64,000 bases of DNA from Rotaria socialis (Eukaryota > Rotifera > Eurotatoria > Philodinida > Philodinidae), in assembly GCA_905331475.1 (NCBI GenBank), contig CAJNYU010003320.1:186001-250000 (forward strand), given 5' to 3'. Position numbers and translations under genes: made by a program. The notes below the pieces were generated by a model. That model saw nothing but the letters and a program-made list of their open reading frames with translations. It was not told where the DNA came from and made no database searches. Shown one piece after another: positions 1 to 14,930 of the stretch (the first letter of the stretch is position 1; every line of letters starts with the position of its first letter).

Positions 1-509
1 TGAATATCGTAATAAATCTACTTTTACGAGTATGTGATTTAAAAAAATTAAAAATATCGATAATCTTCACTACTGCATAACCTGAAAATATTTGTATGTG
101 GGAACAAAAACAAGCTTCTATTAAACATTTGACAGTACAATTTCTTATTTCTTAATGCGTAATAACTTTCATCTTGAGGCCTTTTCTGTTGTTGCTTTAT
201 AATACTTGTTTTCATGAATCGATTTTTCTTTTTGTAATAAATCCATGTGATACTTCAGTCATTTTACAAATGCCATTGTATTTTCAAGTACTTATATTTG
301 CAATGATTGATTATATAAATTTGCCTGGGCAAATATCTATTCATAACTATTTTAATAAATGATATTTATTATTATTTTCTTTTGTAATGAAAATAAAAGT
401 GGAAAAAGAGTGACAAAAAAATTCACCATAAGAATGAATAACATTACAGATACAAAATATTGTTTTAGTACATTAATAACCATTTTTTGTATGGTATTAT
501 TTTTATAAA
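1..509. other. 3' flank of NAD kinase gene, no gene seen
   Basis: AT-rich sequence downstream of the NAD kinase stop. The one plus-strand frame of about 60 codons has no family signature and low-complexity composition. A TTTATT at 364-369 would read AATAAA on the minus strand and could be the NAD kinase polyadenylation signal, but it is one of several AT-rich candidates. Confidence 0.4.
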
Positions 510-3368
510 TCACGAGAGTTCATTTGTTGATGACTCGCCATTTGAGATAGGAGAAATTTGTTTATTTTTATTCAATATTTTTTCATCATCTTGCGCTTGT
601 ATCTGTTCATCACGTTGAATTTCTTGGTCTGTATCAAGATTTAATTGTGGTTTACGTATATTCCAATGAAGTATATCAGCCAATGATTGAAACCAATCAC
701 CTACTTGATCAAATCGACATATACATGGTACGGGATAAACACTTGTTGTTATTTTGACACTAGATAAAAAAGAAACTGTCACTTAAGTGTGATGCTTAAT
801 AGAAAATATGGCAGTTATTGATATAGATCAATAATTTACCTGTCGTATTGATGTAGTTCATGTTGATTTCTTCCATCCACTGAAAGCCATGCAGTTAGAC
901 GAGAATCTTGAGCTACTTTTACGGTAAGTTCAATGCCAGCTGGAACGACAATCGGACGAAAAGATAATGAATGTGGGCATATAGGACAGATCACCATAGC
1001 AGGAACATTCGGATGAACCATTGAAGCACCAGCTATAATTCTCCAATGAATCTTCAAGATTAAAAACACAACAACAGAAACATACCAGCCATTGCGTAAG
1101 CTGTAGAACCAGTAGGAGTTGACAGAATCAAACCTATAATAGAACATTATTATTATTCTATAATGAAGTTAAATGAGATTTGATGGTATACACGAATCGT
1201 TGAGCATATTGGCATGATAATTTTTACATGTTCTATGTACAGTGGTACTTCAAAACTGATCGAAATACTTCATAGAAATATAGATACAAGTTTAACAATT
1301 ATTAGACATTTTATATCTTAGTGTGACCAGATAGAAAGTGTTTCGTAGTGTGTTTGGGAGCAGTTTTTCTCACTTTCACAATGCAAGCATATCTTTCTGA
1401 TAATATATGTTATCACAAAATCCATTGTAAAACTTACTTCTCTATTTGTCTGAAGTATTTACGATCAATTTTGAGAATCATTCTACGCATTCACGGTGGG
1501 CATAATCCGAATAAACAAAAGATTCGATGAAGTCGTATTAAGCGAAAGTTTTCGTTTTCTACGAAACTAGAAAATCATTCGTAGTTCACTTACCATCACC
1601 TTGCACTTTGGTAATAAATTTATCATTAATATATAAATCAAGATTTGACAAATATGAATTTGGCCCTCGATCAATAACAACTTCATTTAATGCTAGATGA
1701 TACATACCACCAACATTATTTGATGTATTGGTTTCATTGGTTCGTGCAGAATTATCTGATGCGTTTGATGTAAGCACATTGTCTGAACCTTCTTTAATAA
1801 TTGTACAATTTAAACGTGTTCGTAATAGAACAGCTACTTTGCCAGATAAAACTTCATTTAAAATGTTTTCATGAAATTTGAAATCAAATGGTGTTAAAAA
1901 TCCCAATGAGCCCATAGAAAATGACAAAACAGGTGGACAACTTTTTTGAAATAAACTCGAAGCATGCAATAGAGTACCATCACCACCCAAACAAATAACT
2001 AAATCGATCTTACATAAATCTTTTTCTAAAATAAAAATTAACAAAATAAAAATAGATAAACAAAAATTCCACAAAACAATTGATTTCAAACACTTTTATC
2101 CAACGGAATACATCGTTCAATATTTTCTTGTAAATCAGAATCTGTAGTAATTTGTAATTGTGTACGATCGGCAGTTTCAACAAACACATTTAGACGACGC
2201 TAAAAGAAAAACATCAAGCATTTAAATAAATGCCATTCACTTGATTTTATATATCAATATCCTTTATGGATAGCATGATGAACTATGAGTTGCATTTAAA
2301 AAATGGACTATCCGTCGGTTGCTCCTATTATGAAACATTAATTTTAAGATAGAACAAAAAAAAGTACTAGAAAATGCATCAGATTAATTTTCCTTAAAAT
2401 ATTTCACATGAATTTTCATAGGTTTTCTCTTGCTACATTTCAATCCTACCAATAGCATCGTATAGTATAATTTACTTACTTTAAGAAGCTTCACAACAAG
2501 AATTCGAAATTCTACCACAGTCGATTGACCTGGCTTACGAATAACAAGAATATTATTAGGCGGTGAAATCCAATGAAGACGTTGAGTACATGGATCTTGA
2601 ATAATACTATTTACGCAATGAAAACACTGCATAGAATAAGTATTTATAAGAATAAACACATTCATACTAACATAAGTTCTTGATCATTTTTAATTTTTTT
2701 AAGTGTGCCTTTTGGTCCAAAATTACATTTTGGTGATGGAGCAAAGACAGAACGAGCACGCCTGATAAATTAATAGAAATATAATGGATTATTTCGTTCG
2801 TAGAATTAGCGTAAGATTTTTTTCTTTGATTAATTTTACCAGAGCTACTTTTAGAATCTCCTGAAATCGAAACAAATTGCTTCGATCATTCATGAGAAAA
2901 ATATTATCATGATTTCAAACGAAACATTTCATTTTGCTCATTAAATGATACTGATGTGACTATTAGATACATTGATTAGTCAACACCTAGCCTACATAAG
3001 CATAGGTGATAGAACAATATAAAAATGTTTATTTATTTATTGTTCATTAAAATTAAATCTATTATTGAATCTACCTTGTCGACAAACACTATTAATAAGT
3101 AATATGAAAAGAAGAAAAAAAATACTAACCAGTATTTTTTTTCTGTCGGTCGACTATTTGTTCTTGGCAATGGTACACATTCAGAATCATCATCGCTTTC
3201 CTTCATCATTTCATGATTACCATTACTTGATATTCCATTACTGTGCATAGCATCAATTCCATAGAATTCATTGTTTAAATTAGGCAATGAATATCCATCG
3301 ACACTTTGCGTTCGCCGTTGACTGGATGTTGAAGCTTTTGAAGTACCATTTTTAAGATTTTGGTTCAT
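510..3368 (-). CDS. NADK: NAD kinase (ATP:NAD 2'-phosphotransferase), 8 exons
   Basis: Phosphorylates NAD to NADP; animal cytosolic NADK type. My exons, in transcription order, are 3368-3130, 2761-2672, 2606-2480, 2199-2094, 2025-1594, 1133-1086, 1032-840 and 759-510. All phases fit and give 494 aa; human NADK is 446. Diagnostic blocks are the nucleotide-binding GGDGT near residues 201-205, SLGFLTPF, LNEVVIDRGP, the PTGSTAY loop, HPNVPA, ICPHSLSFRPIVVPAG, and the C-terminal DWFQSLADILHWN, all in family order. The first 75 or so residues are Ser/Asn-rich and poorly conserved, as in other NADKs. Two donors (after 3130 and 2672) are GTTAGT rather than GTAAGT. The start is the only ATG opening the first exon and directly follows an AG, so a cis or trans acceptor could abut it. 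A low-complexity Asn/Thr/Ser insert precedes LNEVVIDRG. Function is certain; exon 3's acceptor (frame-compatible second AG) is less so. Confidence 0.93.
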
Positions 3369-5658
3369 CTTAATAAATTTTATATAATAGAATTCGTTAT
3401 TATCAAATAAAAATTTTTATATGATAATAATCACGTATAGGCGGAGCAAAAAATGTATATGAAAATGAATGAATGATATGATCTCTTTTTTTCGTAGGTT
3501 AAATAAAAAAAAATGAAAGAGAACAGAAAAGTAAATATATACCCCAGGTGCATACAGATGACAGAATACCAATCAACGTTTCGTTTTATTTCTTTGTTAA
3601 GGTATACATGTATTTAAAATAAATTACGATTATCATTTTATCGAAATTATATTAAGTGAAACTATTTCTACTCATATATATATATATAGTTTTCTTACTG
3701 ATATAAATAACATTGGCAGTATAAAGTTTTCTACATTTTGGTCCTTTTTTTACATTCTTTAATTTAATCATTAAGATAAGGCCAACTAATCTTAACATTC
3801 GAACTCGGAAGAATTATAAGGATAGATATGAAAGCAATAAGAATAGAAAACAAAAACACATTAATCATTTTGTTTTTATCTGACTGATTTTTATAATATC
3901 TTAAATCCATGGTTTTTGTTTTTCATATATTCACGATGATATTACTCTTTCGTGACTTACTCGGTACTTCACTGAGTTTACGGTGCAAATAGATACCATT
4001 CAAAACAAAAAAACAAGTTTCATTTAGTTGTATAACTAAGAATGAAATTATTTTATCAGTAAAAATGGCGTCACGTTCGAAATTCGGGCTCTGAAAAGGA
4101 TGCTTCTTGTGTCTCTATCTAAAATTTTTCGACTTTTCATTGTTTTTTAATAATCTGACTGCTTAAAATAGAAATTAGTTGTTGCGTATACGTAATACAT
4201 GAATGTATAATTGTGGAATTTAGATAATATGAACGAATTTTGTTGCAAAGGATTAAATTAGAGATTATATTATTTAGTTTTGAAAAATGATTTTGCAGCA
4301 AAAAATATAGACATTCTTCCTCGTTGATCAATCACAACACATCCAATAGAACTAAACATTAGAAAGCGTTTATGATGGCTTCCTTTTAATTGTTTTAAAA
4401 AAGAACGATCTACTGGGATCTATTATAATTTTCGAGGAAAGAAAAACTCGAATTAGATGAACATGCAATCGAGAGCGAAAAACTATGCCGAGTAATTTGT
4501 TTCATTCATTTGACTTGAATTAGAGAAAAACAGAGGCCATATATCCGAATGAGTATATTATCCATCAAAAATAAATTTCAACTCTTGATTAGACGTATTG
4601 TAGCTGACAGAGCGGTGCAATCAGGGAGTTCATCTTCGGTCTGTGAAACTCTAGTATTTTCTAGATAGAAACAGGCAGAAATACTTTTAGGGTACGGTAT
4701 TTTTAATTCTATTCGTGAAAATTTTAAAATTTTCTGACGAGCTATATTCCAAAAGAGTTGGCAAGAGGAATGTGAATGAATGAAATTTTAGTACAAATAG
4801 TAACTATGTGATGTGACGCAAACATACAATAAGCTATTGATGATGTTGAATATTTGTTTGTGTGCTAATAAAAACACTTAACCACAGCCATGTTTAGTGA
4901 TTGCTTGTAGATATCAAAGCATTTGTAATTCTTATTGAATATGTCATAAAATATAATAAAGAATTGACGTTATGGAATGTTTCTTCTTTTTTTGAGTTAT
5001 TTTTATTACGTATAATTCAATTAAAACAAGACAGAAAAATAATGTGTAAATATGATAGATAGTGCAGTGTGATTTAACTCAGTAATGGTGATGCATTTTA
5101 AGCAATTGAAAATATGACGTTCATATGAATGAGTTTCCATATGCACAAGGAATAGATGTCGGCAAATTACAGCATGATTTTGCTTGTCTATTCTCTGATG
5201 TTCGTACGACACTGTACGGACCTACTATTACAAGAATCATTACGAGAACTTGATATATCAAAAAGAAAAATACTGAATAAAGTTGATACATTTATTGCAT
5301 CTAGATCTGTAAATTTCCATTAAAGTATTGCTAAATATTGGAAAAAGAACCTTTTTTAATTTCTATAATTAATTGGTATCAATTTTTGCCTCAATCTATT
5401 TCAATGAAAACTTTTTAAACAAAGTCTATTTATCGCATAAATTAAAGCCTTTCGTTGTCTTCATCGAATTTTTTCATGCTTAGTATAAAAAGTTTGATTA
5501 CATGTATTAGCATAATTTCAACTGAAACCACAGATATTGAACATATCAGATAAGAATAGTATCTCATCTCTAACTATAATTCAATCAAATACTATCAAAG
5601 TGCAGCATCATGCTTTTGATTTACCTATTTAGAAGAATAAATAAATAAATAAATGAAT
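3369..5658. other. Intergenic, no gene seen
   Basis: AT-rich sequence upstream of NAD kinase. Short frames (for example 4137-4331 and 5021-5212 on the minus strand) have no recognisable domain, no splice-linked partners and composition like the surrounding non-coding DNA. I see no tRNA or rRNA structure. Confidence 0.5.
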
Positions 5659-6145
5659 GTTTCACTCAGAGCTGAGCAAGTCAAGTCAGTCAAGTCAAGT
5701 CAAGCCAGCCAAGTCAAGTCTTGACTTGACATAATAAAAAAAAGCAATTTTCTATTTTTGGACGAATTTACTGTTTTCTATGAATTTTCCAGATTTTTAA
5801 ATTTTAAATTTTCTGATCTTTGATTGTGTGATTTTTTTAATGTTGAGTGAGAATACACCACGGTCAGGAAACAATAAAAGAGAAAATTTATTTATCTATG
5901 TAAATATAATGCGCACAGAACAACAAAAGAAAAGAACATCAATTGTTGCAAGATAAGTACAATTGGAATCCAATTACACTTATCGTGTAACAATTAGTGT
6001 TCTTTTCTTTCTTATCTGTTCTGCACGCGGCACTGTAACAATCGATAAGTGCTATACAGAGCTGGTCAAGTCAAGTCAAGTCAGACTTGACTTGACTTGA
6101 CTTGTGACTTGGAAAATCTCTGACTTGCCCAGCTCTGGTTTCACT
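5659..6145. mobile_element. Non-autonomous hAT-like element (MITE), 471 bp
   Basis: The element spans 5667-6137. It begins CAGAGCTGAGCAAGTCA and ends with the inverted match GACTTGCCCAGCTCTG. It is flanked by a perfect 8 bp direct repeat GTTTCACT at 5659-5666 and 6138-6145. An 8 bp target duplication with CAGAG-type termini is the hAT superfamily signature. Subterminal pentamer arrays of TCAAG/CTTGA occur at both ends. The centre (about 5911-6028) is a long hairpin with AGAAAAGAACA-type arms. A second internal terminus-like copy lies near 6057, so the right 80 bp is itself a foldback. There is no transposase frame. Confidence 0.85.
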
Positions 6146-7970
6146 GAAGAAAAGTATGACAAGAAAAAGACAAAAAACAGATGTTCGTAGTCACAAGCCT
6201 TCAAGTCAATTCGATGTCTAGTAAAAGCTTTTGTTATGGTTTGATCTTTTTTTCTGCATATATTTTCAGAATGTTTGAACGATTGATTTGAAACAAGTAG
6301 TAATTTAGATTTAGTTCTATCGACTAAATCAATACTAGAATAGGAACTTGCAAGATTGTTAGAAGCGACTCTTTAGAAACGACCGATTAAAAGTCGGCTG
6401 ATTTAGATTTTATATCTATGCAAGACTTGTTAGCTGTGAGAGAATATTTCAAATCTTAGAATTAGTTGCAAGGGAAATTCGAAAAAGTCATGTTGACAAT
6501 TAAATCGTTGTATGGTCCAACCGCCGGACAACTCAAATTTTACAATAATTGTATAGAAAGAGGGAAGAAGCACTGAACTTTTTTGTGTATGTGAGCTTTG
6601 AGCGTTGTTACCACAAGAAATTTAGTTTTTATAAAGTTACCGCAAGCTCGAGTTTTTCTTTTGTGATAACAATCCAGAGAATTTCCATTGCCATTAGTGT
6701 TGAATACATTATTACGAAAACTGCCATGTCTCTCTGACCGGATTGAAATGTGAAAGCACTGCATATAGCTATACTATAGGATTCTGTAAAATATTTGTTC
6801 TTTTTCTGTTAAATGAACATCATCGATTGCGAGACACGTCAAGAACAAAAGTTCAAAAAACAAATGTTCGACATACTGTATTTATTCAAAGTCAACAATT
6901 TTTTCCTACTTGGATCGTAGAATGTTTTCATCACTGCACTAATACGATGCAAATTCAATGATCAAAACAAGAATATGGCTAGTACGGTGTATTGCAAGTA
7001 AATGTACGATTGGTTTTCTTCTTGCATTCCCATTGTGACATCGAGATGAGATAGTGACAAGGATCAATCCTGAGAATAGATTTCATAAAGAAAAACGAAA
7101 CTTTTCAAACTTTCAATATTTTTTTTCACAGCAGTTACTCGATTTGAATATAAAGCTTTTCGCTGGAGCAGTCATCATTAATTTTGAAAACATAAAATAA
7201 ACTATTGCTGTAAAAATCATTTTTTTTGTTATTTTGTTCTATTGAAACTTAACAAGTGATAAGCTAAAATAAATTTGCTGCAACTAGGTTGACATAGCCG
7301 AGTAGTAAATAATATTTTCGTTATAATGCTACTTGAAAAACTACATGAATAAGCTTGAATTTCCAGTTGAACGTTGGATATACTATATAATGTATGAAGA
7401 TGAAAACATTGTTTTCTCTCAACTGAGAGGATATGAAGATCAATAGAGATAAAAATCAATTTGAAGAGTACGACATATTTACATAGTTTTATGGCAACAT
7501 CATGACCAGTAAATTATTAACTACTAGTTCATACTGGAGAAGTCAGTCTGAGAACAAAATGAACAATATCCAATTGTTGGTTGTAATTTTTTTATATGGT
7601 TTCATTTTTAACATGATTTCAAAATAAAAGTTAAGACAGACCACATCAATAGGATATTTTTGTTGAGAGATTTGAATATCAAGTTCTCATTTTATTCCAT
7701 GTTTGCACTTGGCTCATCTTTTCGCTTCTTCAGTTACTCTATTGTACCACTGAACTTTGGATGATGATTGATGTAGTGTTTGCCGCTGTAATCACTCCCT
7801 CATGAATCTCCTTCATTTTCAATGTAATCATTGCTCAAGCATTTTTATGCTTCTTCGTGTCATGTCAGAACCATGTTTACGGCTTCTCATATGAAAACAG
7901 TTATCATTCAATCATCAAAAATCGTTCGTTAGAGTAGTGAACTGATACAAAACATCATTTTCATGTTAAG
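6146..7970. other. Intergenic, no gene seen
   Basis: No splice-linked coding potential found on either strand. Overlapping frames of 60-76 codons at 6540-6961 and 7229-7459 are typical of random AT-rich sequence. Confidence 0.45.
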
Positions 7971-8125
7971 TCTCAGTAGGGGTGGACCATCTAATTTAAT
8001 GCGAGCTGAATTAGCGGCGTTAATTAACTAAAAGCGTTAACCATTAATTCGTTAATATTAACGGTTAACGCTTTTGGTTAATGTTATTTTTAAATTAACG
8101 TAAATGTACCACCCCTAATTCTCAG

Positions 8126-8126
<1 letters not shown>
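7971..8126. mobile_element. Short palindromic MITE with target duplication
   Basis: The element is 7978-8119 (142 bp). It starts AGGGGTGG and ends CCACCCCT followed by AAT. It is flanked by a 7 bp direct repeat TCTCAGT (7971-7977 and 8120-8126). The interior is an almost complete hairpin: AAAGCGTTAACC is mirrored by GGTTAACGCTTT around 8032-8074. No coding capacity. TSD length and TIR suggest hAT-type, but the right end is slightly asymmetric. Confidence 0.75.
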
Positions 8127-8320
<194 letters not shown>

Positions 8321-11198
8321 TACTGGGGTCAGATTAATAAACTAGAAGTTATTCAATGATACAGTGACATCTATATTATCCACTATTGGTTATTACTAAA
8401 ACATTTAAAAAGAATACTGAACTACACTTGTATGAATAGTATTGACCTTTTCAAATAAAAGACCTCCTAATAGCGATTACTAATAAACTTCATACTCAAT
8501 ACATATCATAAAATGATCATGATTGAATCAAAATTACGGTATGGTGTAGTAAGACTTCTTTTCATATAGATTTAACATATTCTAGATCAGTTTTTCATCG
8601 ATACTCTGGGTATGCTTCATTCTTCAATAAAAATCAATATAACTGTAGATAACAATAGAGTATTCTGAAGGAATCGACAATGTCATAATAAAAAGGTGGT
8701 AAAAAAATTCAATTCGTTTTATATATTTGATATTTAGTATCTAGAAGCTACCCAATGGCATCTGGAATTGTTTCTTAATGTGTTTTATTAGATAGTTTAA
8801 TGTATCGCTCGAGATTCAATTTTAACAGATGCATCGATTCGAGACGAATTTGCCGATCTATATTTGTGGAAGAATTAGGGGAATTCGCTTATAAAAACAA
8901 ATACTACACGATGCTAATCTAGATTGACATAAGTTGACAATCCAATGAAATTGACTAGTAAATATTTATCAGGTTGACTATCGAATGGCCAAGTTATTTT
9001 TTAGTCAAGAGATTGGCAAGCAAAAAATATATATTTCATTTAAAAAAGATTTGTTTTCAGTAAAGAAAGAAAGAAATTTTTATATTCAATCTATTGAATT
9101 TATTGAATGTAGAACCATGTTGTGTTTGATCAAATATGTCTCTATCAATCAATAACTAGAAATAATTCAGCGAAAAAAAAGCCTTTTCTCATTAATTTCT
9201 CTGGAAAAAAAAGCATGTTTTTGAGCCATTGTCAATAAGCTTTTGTATTGAAAGACTTAAAATACAATTTGTTTTTGCTTGAAATATTCCAACAAATGTT
9301 ATTATTTTCAATGGTCTGCTTCGAAACTTGAAATATTAATAAAAGAGTCAGAAAAACGGAGATGCTATTCAGTATAATAAAAATATGTCCTAAGCATTTC
9401 ACACCTATGAAGGTAAATGATATAAATCAATTCAGCGTTAACATGGAAAAAATTTTGAAAATAGATTTGCTTATTTAGTGAATGTTAAAAAAGAATAACA
9501 AATTCTAGAAAATGTTAACCTTTACACCACATGTCGCACGATAAGTCTATCACAGAAATGACTCAATCCGTTAGAAGAGTGCATTCTTGATGTTTTTAAA
9601 AAAATCATTAAATAATCATTCGTTAAACCTTTAAAAATATGTCATACCTACCGAAACCTGTCATGTTCATAGAGACTAATCTAGAGAGAAAATGAGTCTA
9701 TAAAGCTTTAGGCCGAGAATTATTATCATGGAAAGATATTAGACATTTCCTTTTGTCTATATCGGTGTCTAGAAATCATTACAAAAGATTCTACTCGCTA
9801 ATATAACTTCTTGGGCAATGTAAAAATCGACGAGTACAAAATAGATTCTGATAGATCCAATAATATCCTCTCAATCCTGATCGATTCTACTGCATTCTTA
9901 AAATACGATCGTTAGACTAAATATAGATTCCCTCAGACCTTCCCATCGAATATTCGTCCTTGACAACAAAAATAATAAATAGCATGTTTGAGTTGCATTT
10001 ACTGAATTTGTTTTGCCAGATGCTTCACTTCCTTCTTTTCATTGACGCATTTAAAAAAGAAGCTGTTACAAACAACAGATATCATTTCCATCAATGCATT
10101 TATTTTGATATGAGTATTCTTCCTTTTTGTAAAATGGTTAAGAGATCTTTTTTTTCAAATACAAATTTATTTATCTTTTTTTAAAAAAGAAACAACAATA
10201 AAATAAAAACAGAAAAATAGTTCGTTGTTGTTTTGAGTGCATGAACGGCCATTGAAGATTGGATAAGTTGATGATGACGGTAAACCTATTTCCTACAACC
10301 TTACTTATAACCATGTCTCTCAATTCATAAACAAATCAAAATACATTCTTTTTTCTTTTAAAGATCTTTATCTAATAATCAAAATTTTAATATCTCTCTC
10401 GTATATGATCTAGATTTTCAACAATCTTCATCATTAGTTCTAGTTTTCTTTGCCAGCTAGATTCTATTATTTCTAATTTATCAACAGTTTATTGAAATGT
10501 TCTACAACCAATTAGGCATTGAATAAAAAAAAGTTAATTGATACATTTTTCTATTTTTATTTATTAAATTAAAATTAAATTAAATTAAATTAAATTACAA
10601 CTAAACATTTACAACAACACATAACAGATTTCTTTTTTGAATATCACGCTGTCGCAAAAATTTAAGTAAATGACTACTGTATAATAGAAAAAAGTCATCA
10701 TTCATCAAGCATTGAAAATATTTTGGATTTATTTTTGGTAGAAAAAGGATATTTAGTTTTTGGTCAATGAAAGAATTTTCAAATGCATTCATAGCTGATG
10801 TCAGACAGTAGCCTAGGGAGAAGAAAGGACGAACAGCGGATTATGTGATAAAAGAGATATTTTATATCTGAAATTTTTGTGATGTCGAAAACAAATATTC
10901 TAACAAGGAGCGAACAAAAGCTTTTGTAAACCAAACTTTTTTATAGGCTAAGCTGTGGATTAAAGACAGGTAGATTATAAGCAGGAATATATAAGGGATG
11001 CTTTTATATAAATTCATTGGTGATCATTTGTAAGTATAACCAATAAGGTAAACCCACATATATATAAATACAACATAAATATAAATATATATATCAAGAA
11101 GAGTCAAATAATTTAGTAAAATACTGGTTATTAACATAAAACATGCGTATTATAATTCTTAGAAACACTACGAATAATCATAAGACAATAAATGTGTG

Positions 11199-11220
11199 TA
11201 TATATATATATATATATATA
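11199..11220. repeat. (TA)n microsatellite
   Basis: About eleven uninterrupted TA units, directly preceded by a short GTGTG run. Confidence 0.9.
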
Positions 11221-14200
11221 GTGCACTTTGACTATGAATTTGATTTGCTAATAACATTGACTATAAGAACAGAGTTCTCTCATTCTCTAAAAGGGAAACG
11301 AATGAAACTAAAGAATTTTCTGATTAATGAGCTTACATATCTATACTGCTTAAAGATATTTTCTAAGTTAAAATAACGAGCATTTGTTATTAAGAATAAA
11401 ACCAAACAACAACTTGTTTCAACTTATATCATAACGTGAATAAATATTTCATTTCTTGATTTTAAACATAAATCACATAAGTGAATAATAAATATATTTT
11501 TTCTGGGCACATTTACGTGTATCGATAATGGGTACAACTTATTCATTGCAAAATATAATAGGATTTCATTCTAACATCAATTAAAACTGTGAAGCAAGCA
11601 CTGCTAAGCCAGAAACAAAAATATCTTGGCATTGATAAATAAACAAAATAAAAGGAAGAATAATTTCAAGCCCGAGATTAAGGCTGTAGATTGTACAATC
11701 AACAATCACAAACAAGATATGCAATAATTAAATAGAAGTGGACAGCTTTTAAATAAATGTTGGACAACTATTCAGGATATGTACTTATCTATTGTAATAT
11801 TTCTTCGTTATAATTCTGGTATCGAAAAATTAAAAAAGCAACTAACAGGCCAACGTTGTTAATATGTAAATATAAAATTTTTGTTGTAATAGTAAACACA
11901 TCTGCGTAATGTATGAACAATTGACGATAACTTATACCTAAAAGATTTCTTCTATTCTCCAGAAAACAAAACTAATAATTTAAATATCAACGATCTTCAA
12001 TCAATCTTGGATGTAAATGAATAACCGATATCTTGATAAATAAAATTCTGATATGGATTTAAGAACTTGCTCAATGACACTATTGAAATTTATCTTGATG
12101 TTCAAAATACAAGAACTTCATATGGAGCTGAATTATTACAACGTAAAGAAAAATATTCGAGCAGATTTCTATTTGACAGCTTGTAATTAAATAATCTTCT
12201 TTTCTCAAAGGCCAAAACTGGATTTTTTTCTTCTCGAACAAAAAATATGTACTCGTATGATTTTTTCACATGTAAATAGCCATATGTATATAAATTTTGA
12301 TAATACACTTTTAACTAACGTATGAATTCCTAAAACCTAAAAGACAATACTAAACTCTTACCCTTAAACGTACAGTTCTCCTTTCAATATAACTTGTAAA
12401 TGATCATATCAGCATTTTGCTATTGATCAAATACGTTTAAATATTATATAATAAACTAATTTTTTTCTTTTGCTCTTGATTTAAAAATATTCAAACAATA
12501 AAATCTCTTCAATCATCTTTGCCATGGTAAAAATAATCATTTAAAAAAAAAGCAAAAAAACTTCAAACACCATTAAATAATGAATTGAATAAGAAAATTC
12601 TTTAATTCTCATAATAACATCCATCTTGTTTCATTTAATTCAAACAACAACAAAAAACATTTCTTCACTAATCATATAACACATTAACATTTTAAAGCAT
12701 AACATAAAATAAAAGGGCAGTCGATGAAGGAAAAATGAATCGTTTTCTTAGATGATTAAATATCGCACAATGGCAAAATTTTCCGAAATTTTTGATGTAT
12801 TGTTTTTGAAAAAAAATATCATTTAATAAAATATTGAACAAAAATATTCTTTTCTTTTAGGCAAAAATTATTCTTATTGATGAAGAGAGAAGAAATTCAC
12901 GCAGACACTGATTATTTTTCTGTCGGAATTTTCTGTTCTCTTAAAGAATGAGAACATGTTTCTCATCTTGTTTTACAATCAAATAATAAATTAACTAAAT
13001 AACATTTATATTCGAAAATTGCCGATAAAATAACGACGATTAACCGAAACTTACATTAAAAAATGTATTAATACTTTCATAAATCGACGAAATAGAAAGA
13101 TGCACTGATTCTGATAAAATTCGTTGAATAACATAAATTTAATGAAATCATCTCATCACTCTCCGAAATCAGTAATGCTTTTGTTTTATCCATCATTAAA
13201 TTAAAAATTTTATCCCTTCTTCTCTAGTTTAATCAGCATGATCATTATACATACATATAGACATATACATATATATATTCTTCTTTGGCTGCCCTTGAAA
13301 ATGTCAACGCATTAAAATAATATAGATAAATGGCTTACAGTTTAATATGATTTTGTATAGTAAATTTATTATCTGTAAATTTTGTACTCGACATGAATTG
13401 ACATTATGAACAAATATATTGCTATACACAGAGAGTCTAACTACGACTCGTCTATGCTATTGGCTGTCCAGCTCTTGTACATGTAACGGACATAAATGCT
13501 CCCTGAAAACGATGAATTCACCCAAAATGTATTCTATATGAAATTTTTTATTTTGCTTCTCTGTAATTTGTAAATGAATGGCAAAATTTGTTTTTTGTGC
13601 ACACGATAATTTCTTCTTTCTTCTCGAGAACAATCTACAAAGTCGAAAAATCGACTCGATGCTAAGTAAAATAAGCTCACGGATTTAAACCATAATTTCA
13701 TTCTTGATTTGTACGTATATAACAAAGCAGTATGATTATATGTATGTATGCATTTCTTTTTCTTTCTATGTAAATAAACATTCGGTTTGAATAACAAAAA
13801 TTCTACCTTGTTTAATAATCAATAGCCAAGAAAAAAGAGAAAAATGAAAATCTGCATTTAATTTTCTTATTCCGATTTTGATTACAGGAGAAACACCGAT
13901 TAATATAAAACATATTGATTTTTGATATCGATGTGTATGTACTAGATACAAAAATTCGACGATATGCGATTAAAATCTTCCTACCACAGTCCTGAGTTAA
14001 ATTTTAAATTGATGCTGGTATGAATATCTGTTCCGAAGTTATCACTAGACTCGTCTTTTTCTTTGTTCTACATAAGAACGGAATCTTGTTCAAAAATTTT
14101 AAAATATTTTTACCAGAATTTTGTCGAAGCAAAAACCGATGGGTTAATTGTAATATTCATTTTAAACTATATGATAAAAAAATCTTGCATATAGACAAAC

Positions 14201-14930
14201 ATTTCCTACCACCATAGGACATATATCGTATATCATATCATAGTAGTGCTACAGTAGAACAACATTGGGCAATATAACAACAGATGCCCTACCAGAGAAT
14301 GAATCACATAAACCAATAGGTTGTTTCTTAATCTATCTCAATCAATGAGAATCGTTACTGTCTGCAATATCATGGCCGACAAAACTAAAGAAAACGTAGA
14401 TAGTCTTAAGACACGAAATAAATGAGAAAAGAAAATGAAATGAAAAAGAAAATCGACTAATACTTGCTGGAAGGAAATTAAACGAACTACAATTAAGGAA
14501 AAAACAAAGAGCAAGTAAAAAATTTATATCACTTGGGAGAAAAGTCCATTGATTAGAGACTTGTCGATTTTTTCAATCAACACTGAAATTATTGAAAAAT
14601 ATTATAAGAAAAGAAAATTAACTCAGCAGTCGAGTTGTTTTTTCTTGCATGTCGAATGACAGATACGCAATGTCGTGTTTTTTCTTTTTTTCATCAAGGG
14701 CTTCTGTAATGAAGAAAATGATCGATAGAAAATCTCAAATATGAAAACCTGATGTTCTTTTTTTTATTCTGGATAGGCCAATATGTTGAATTTCTCTTCT
14801 AATAATATAAACAAAAACAAAAACAAAAACAAATTCAACTATCATATTTATTGTATGATGGTTTCATTTGTATATGCGCAAAAAAAACAAAATAAATTCA
14901 CTTACCTATGTTGTATATCGACGCGGTATA

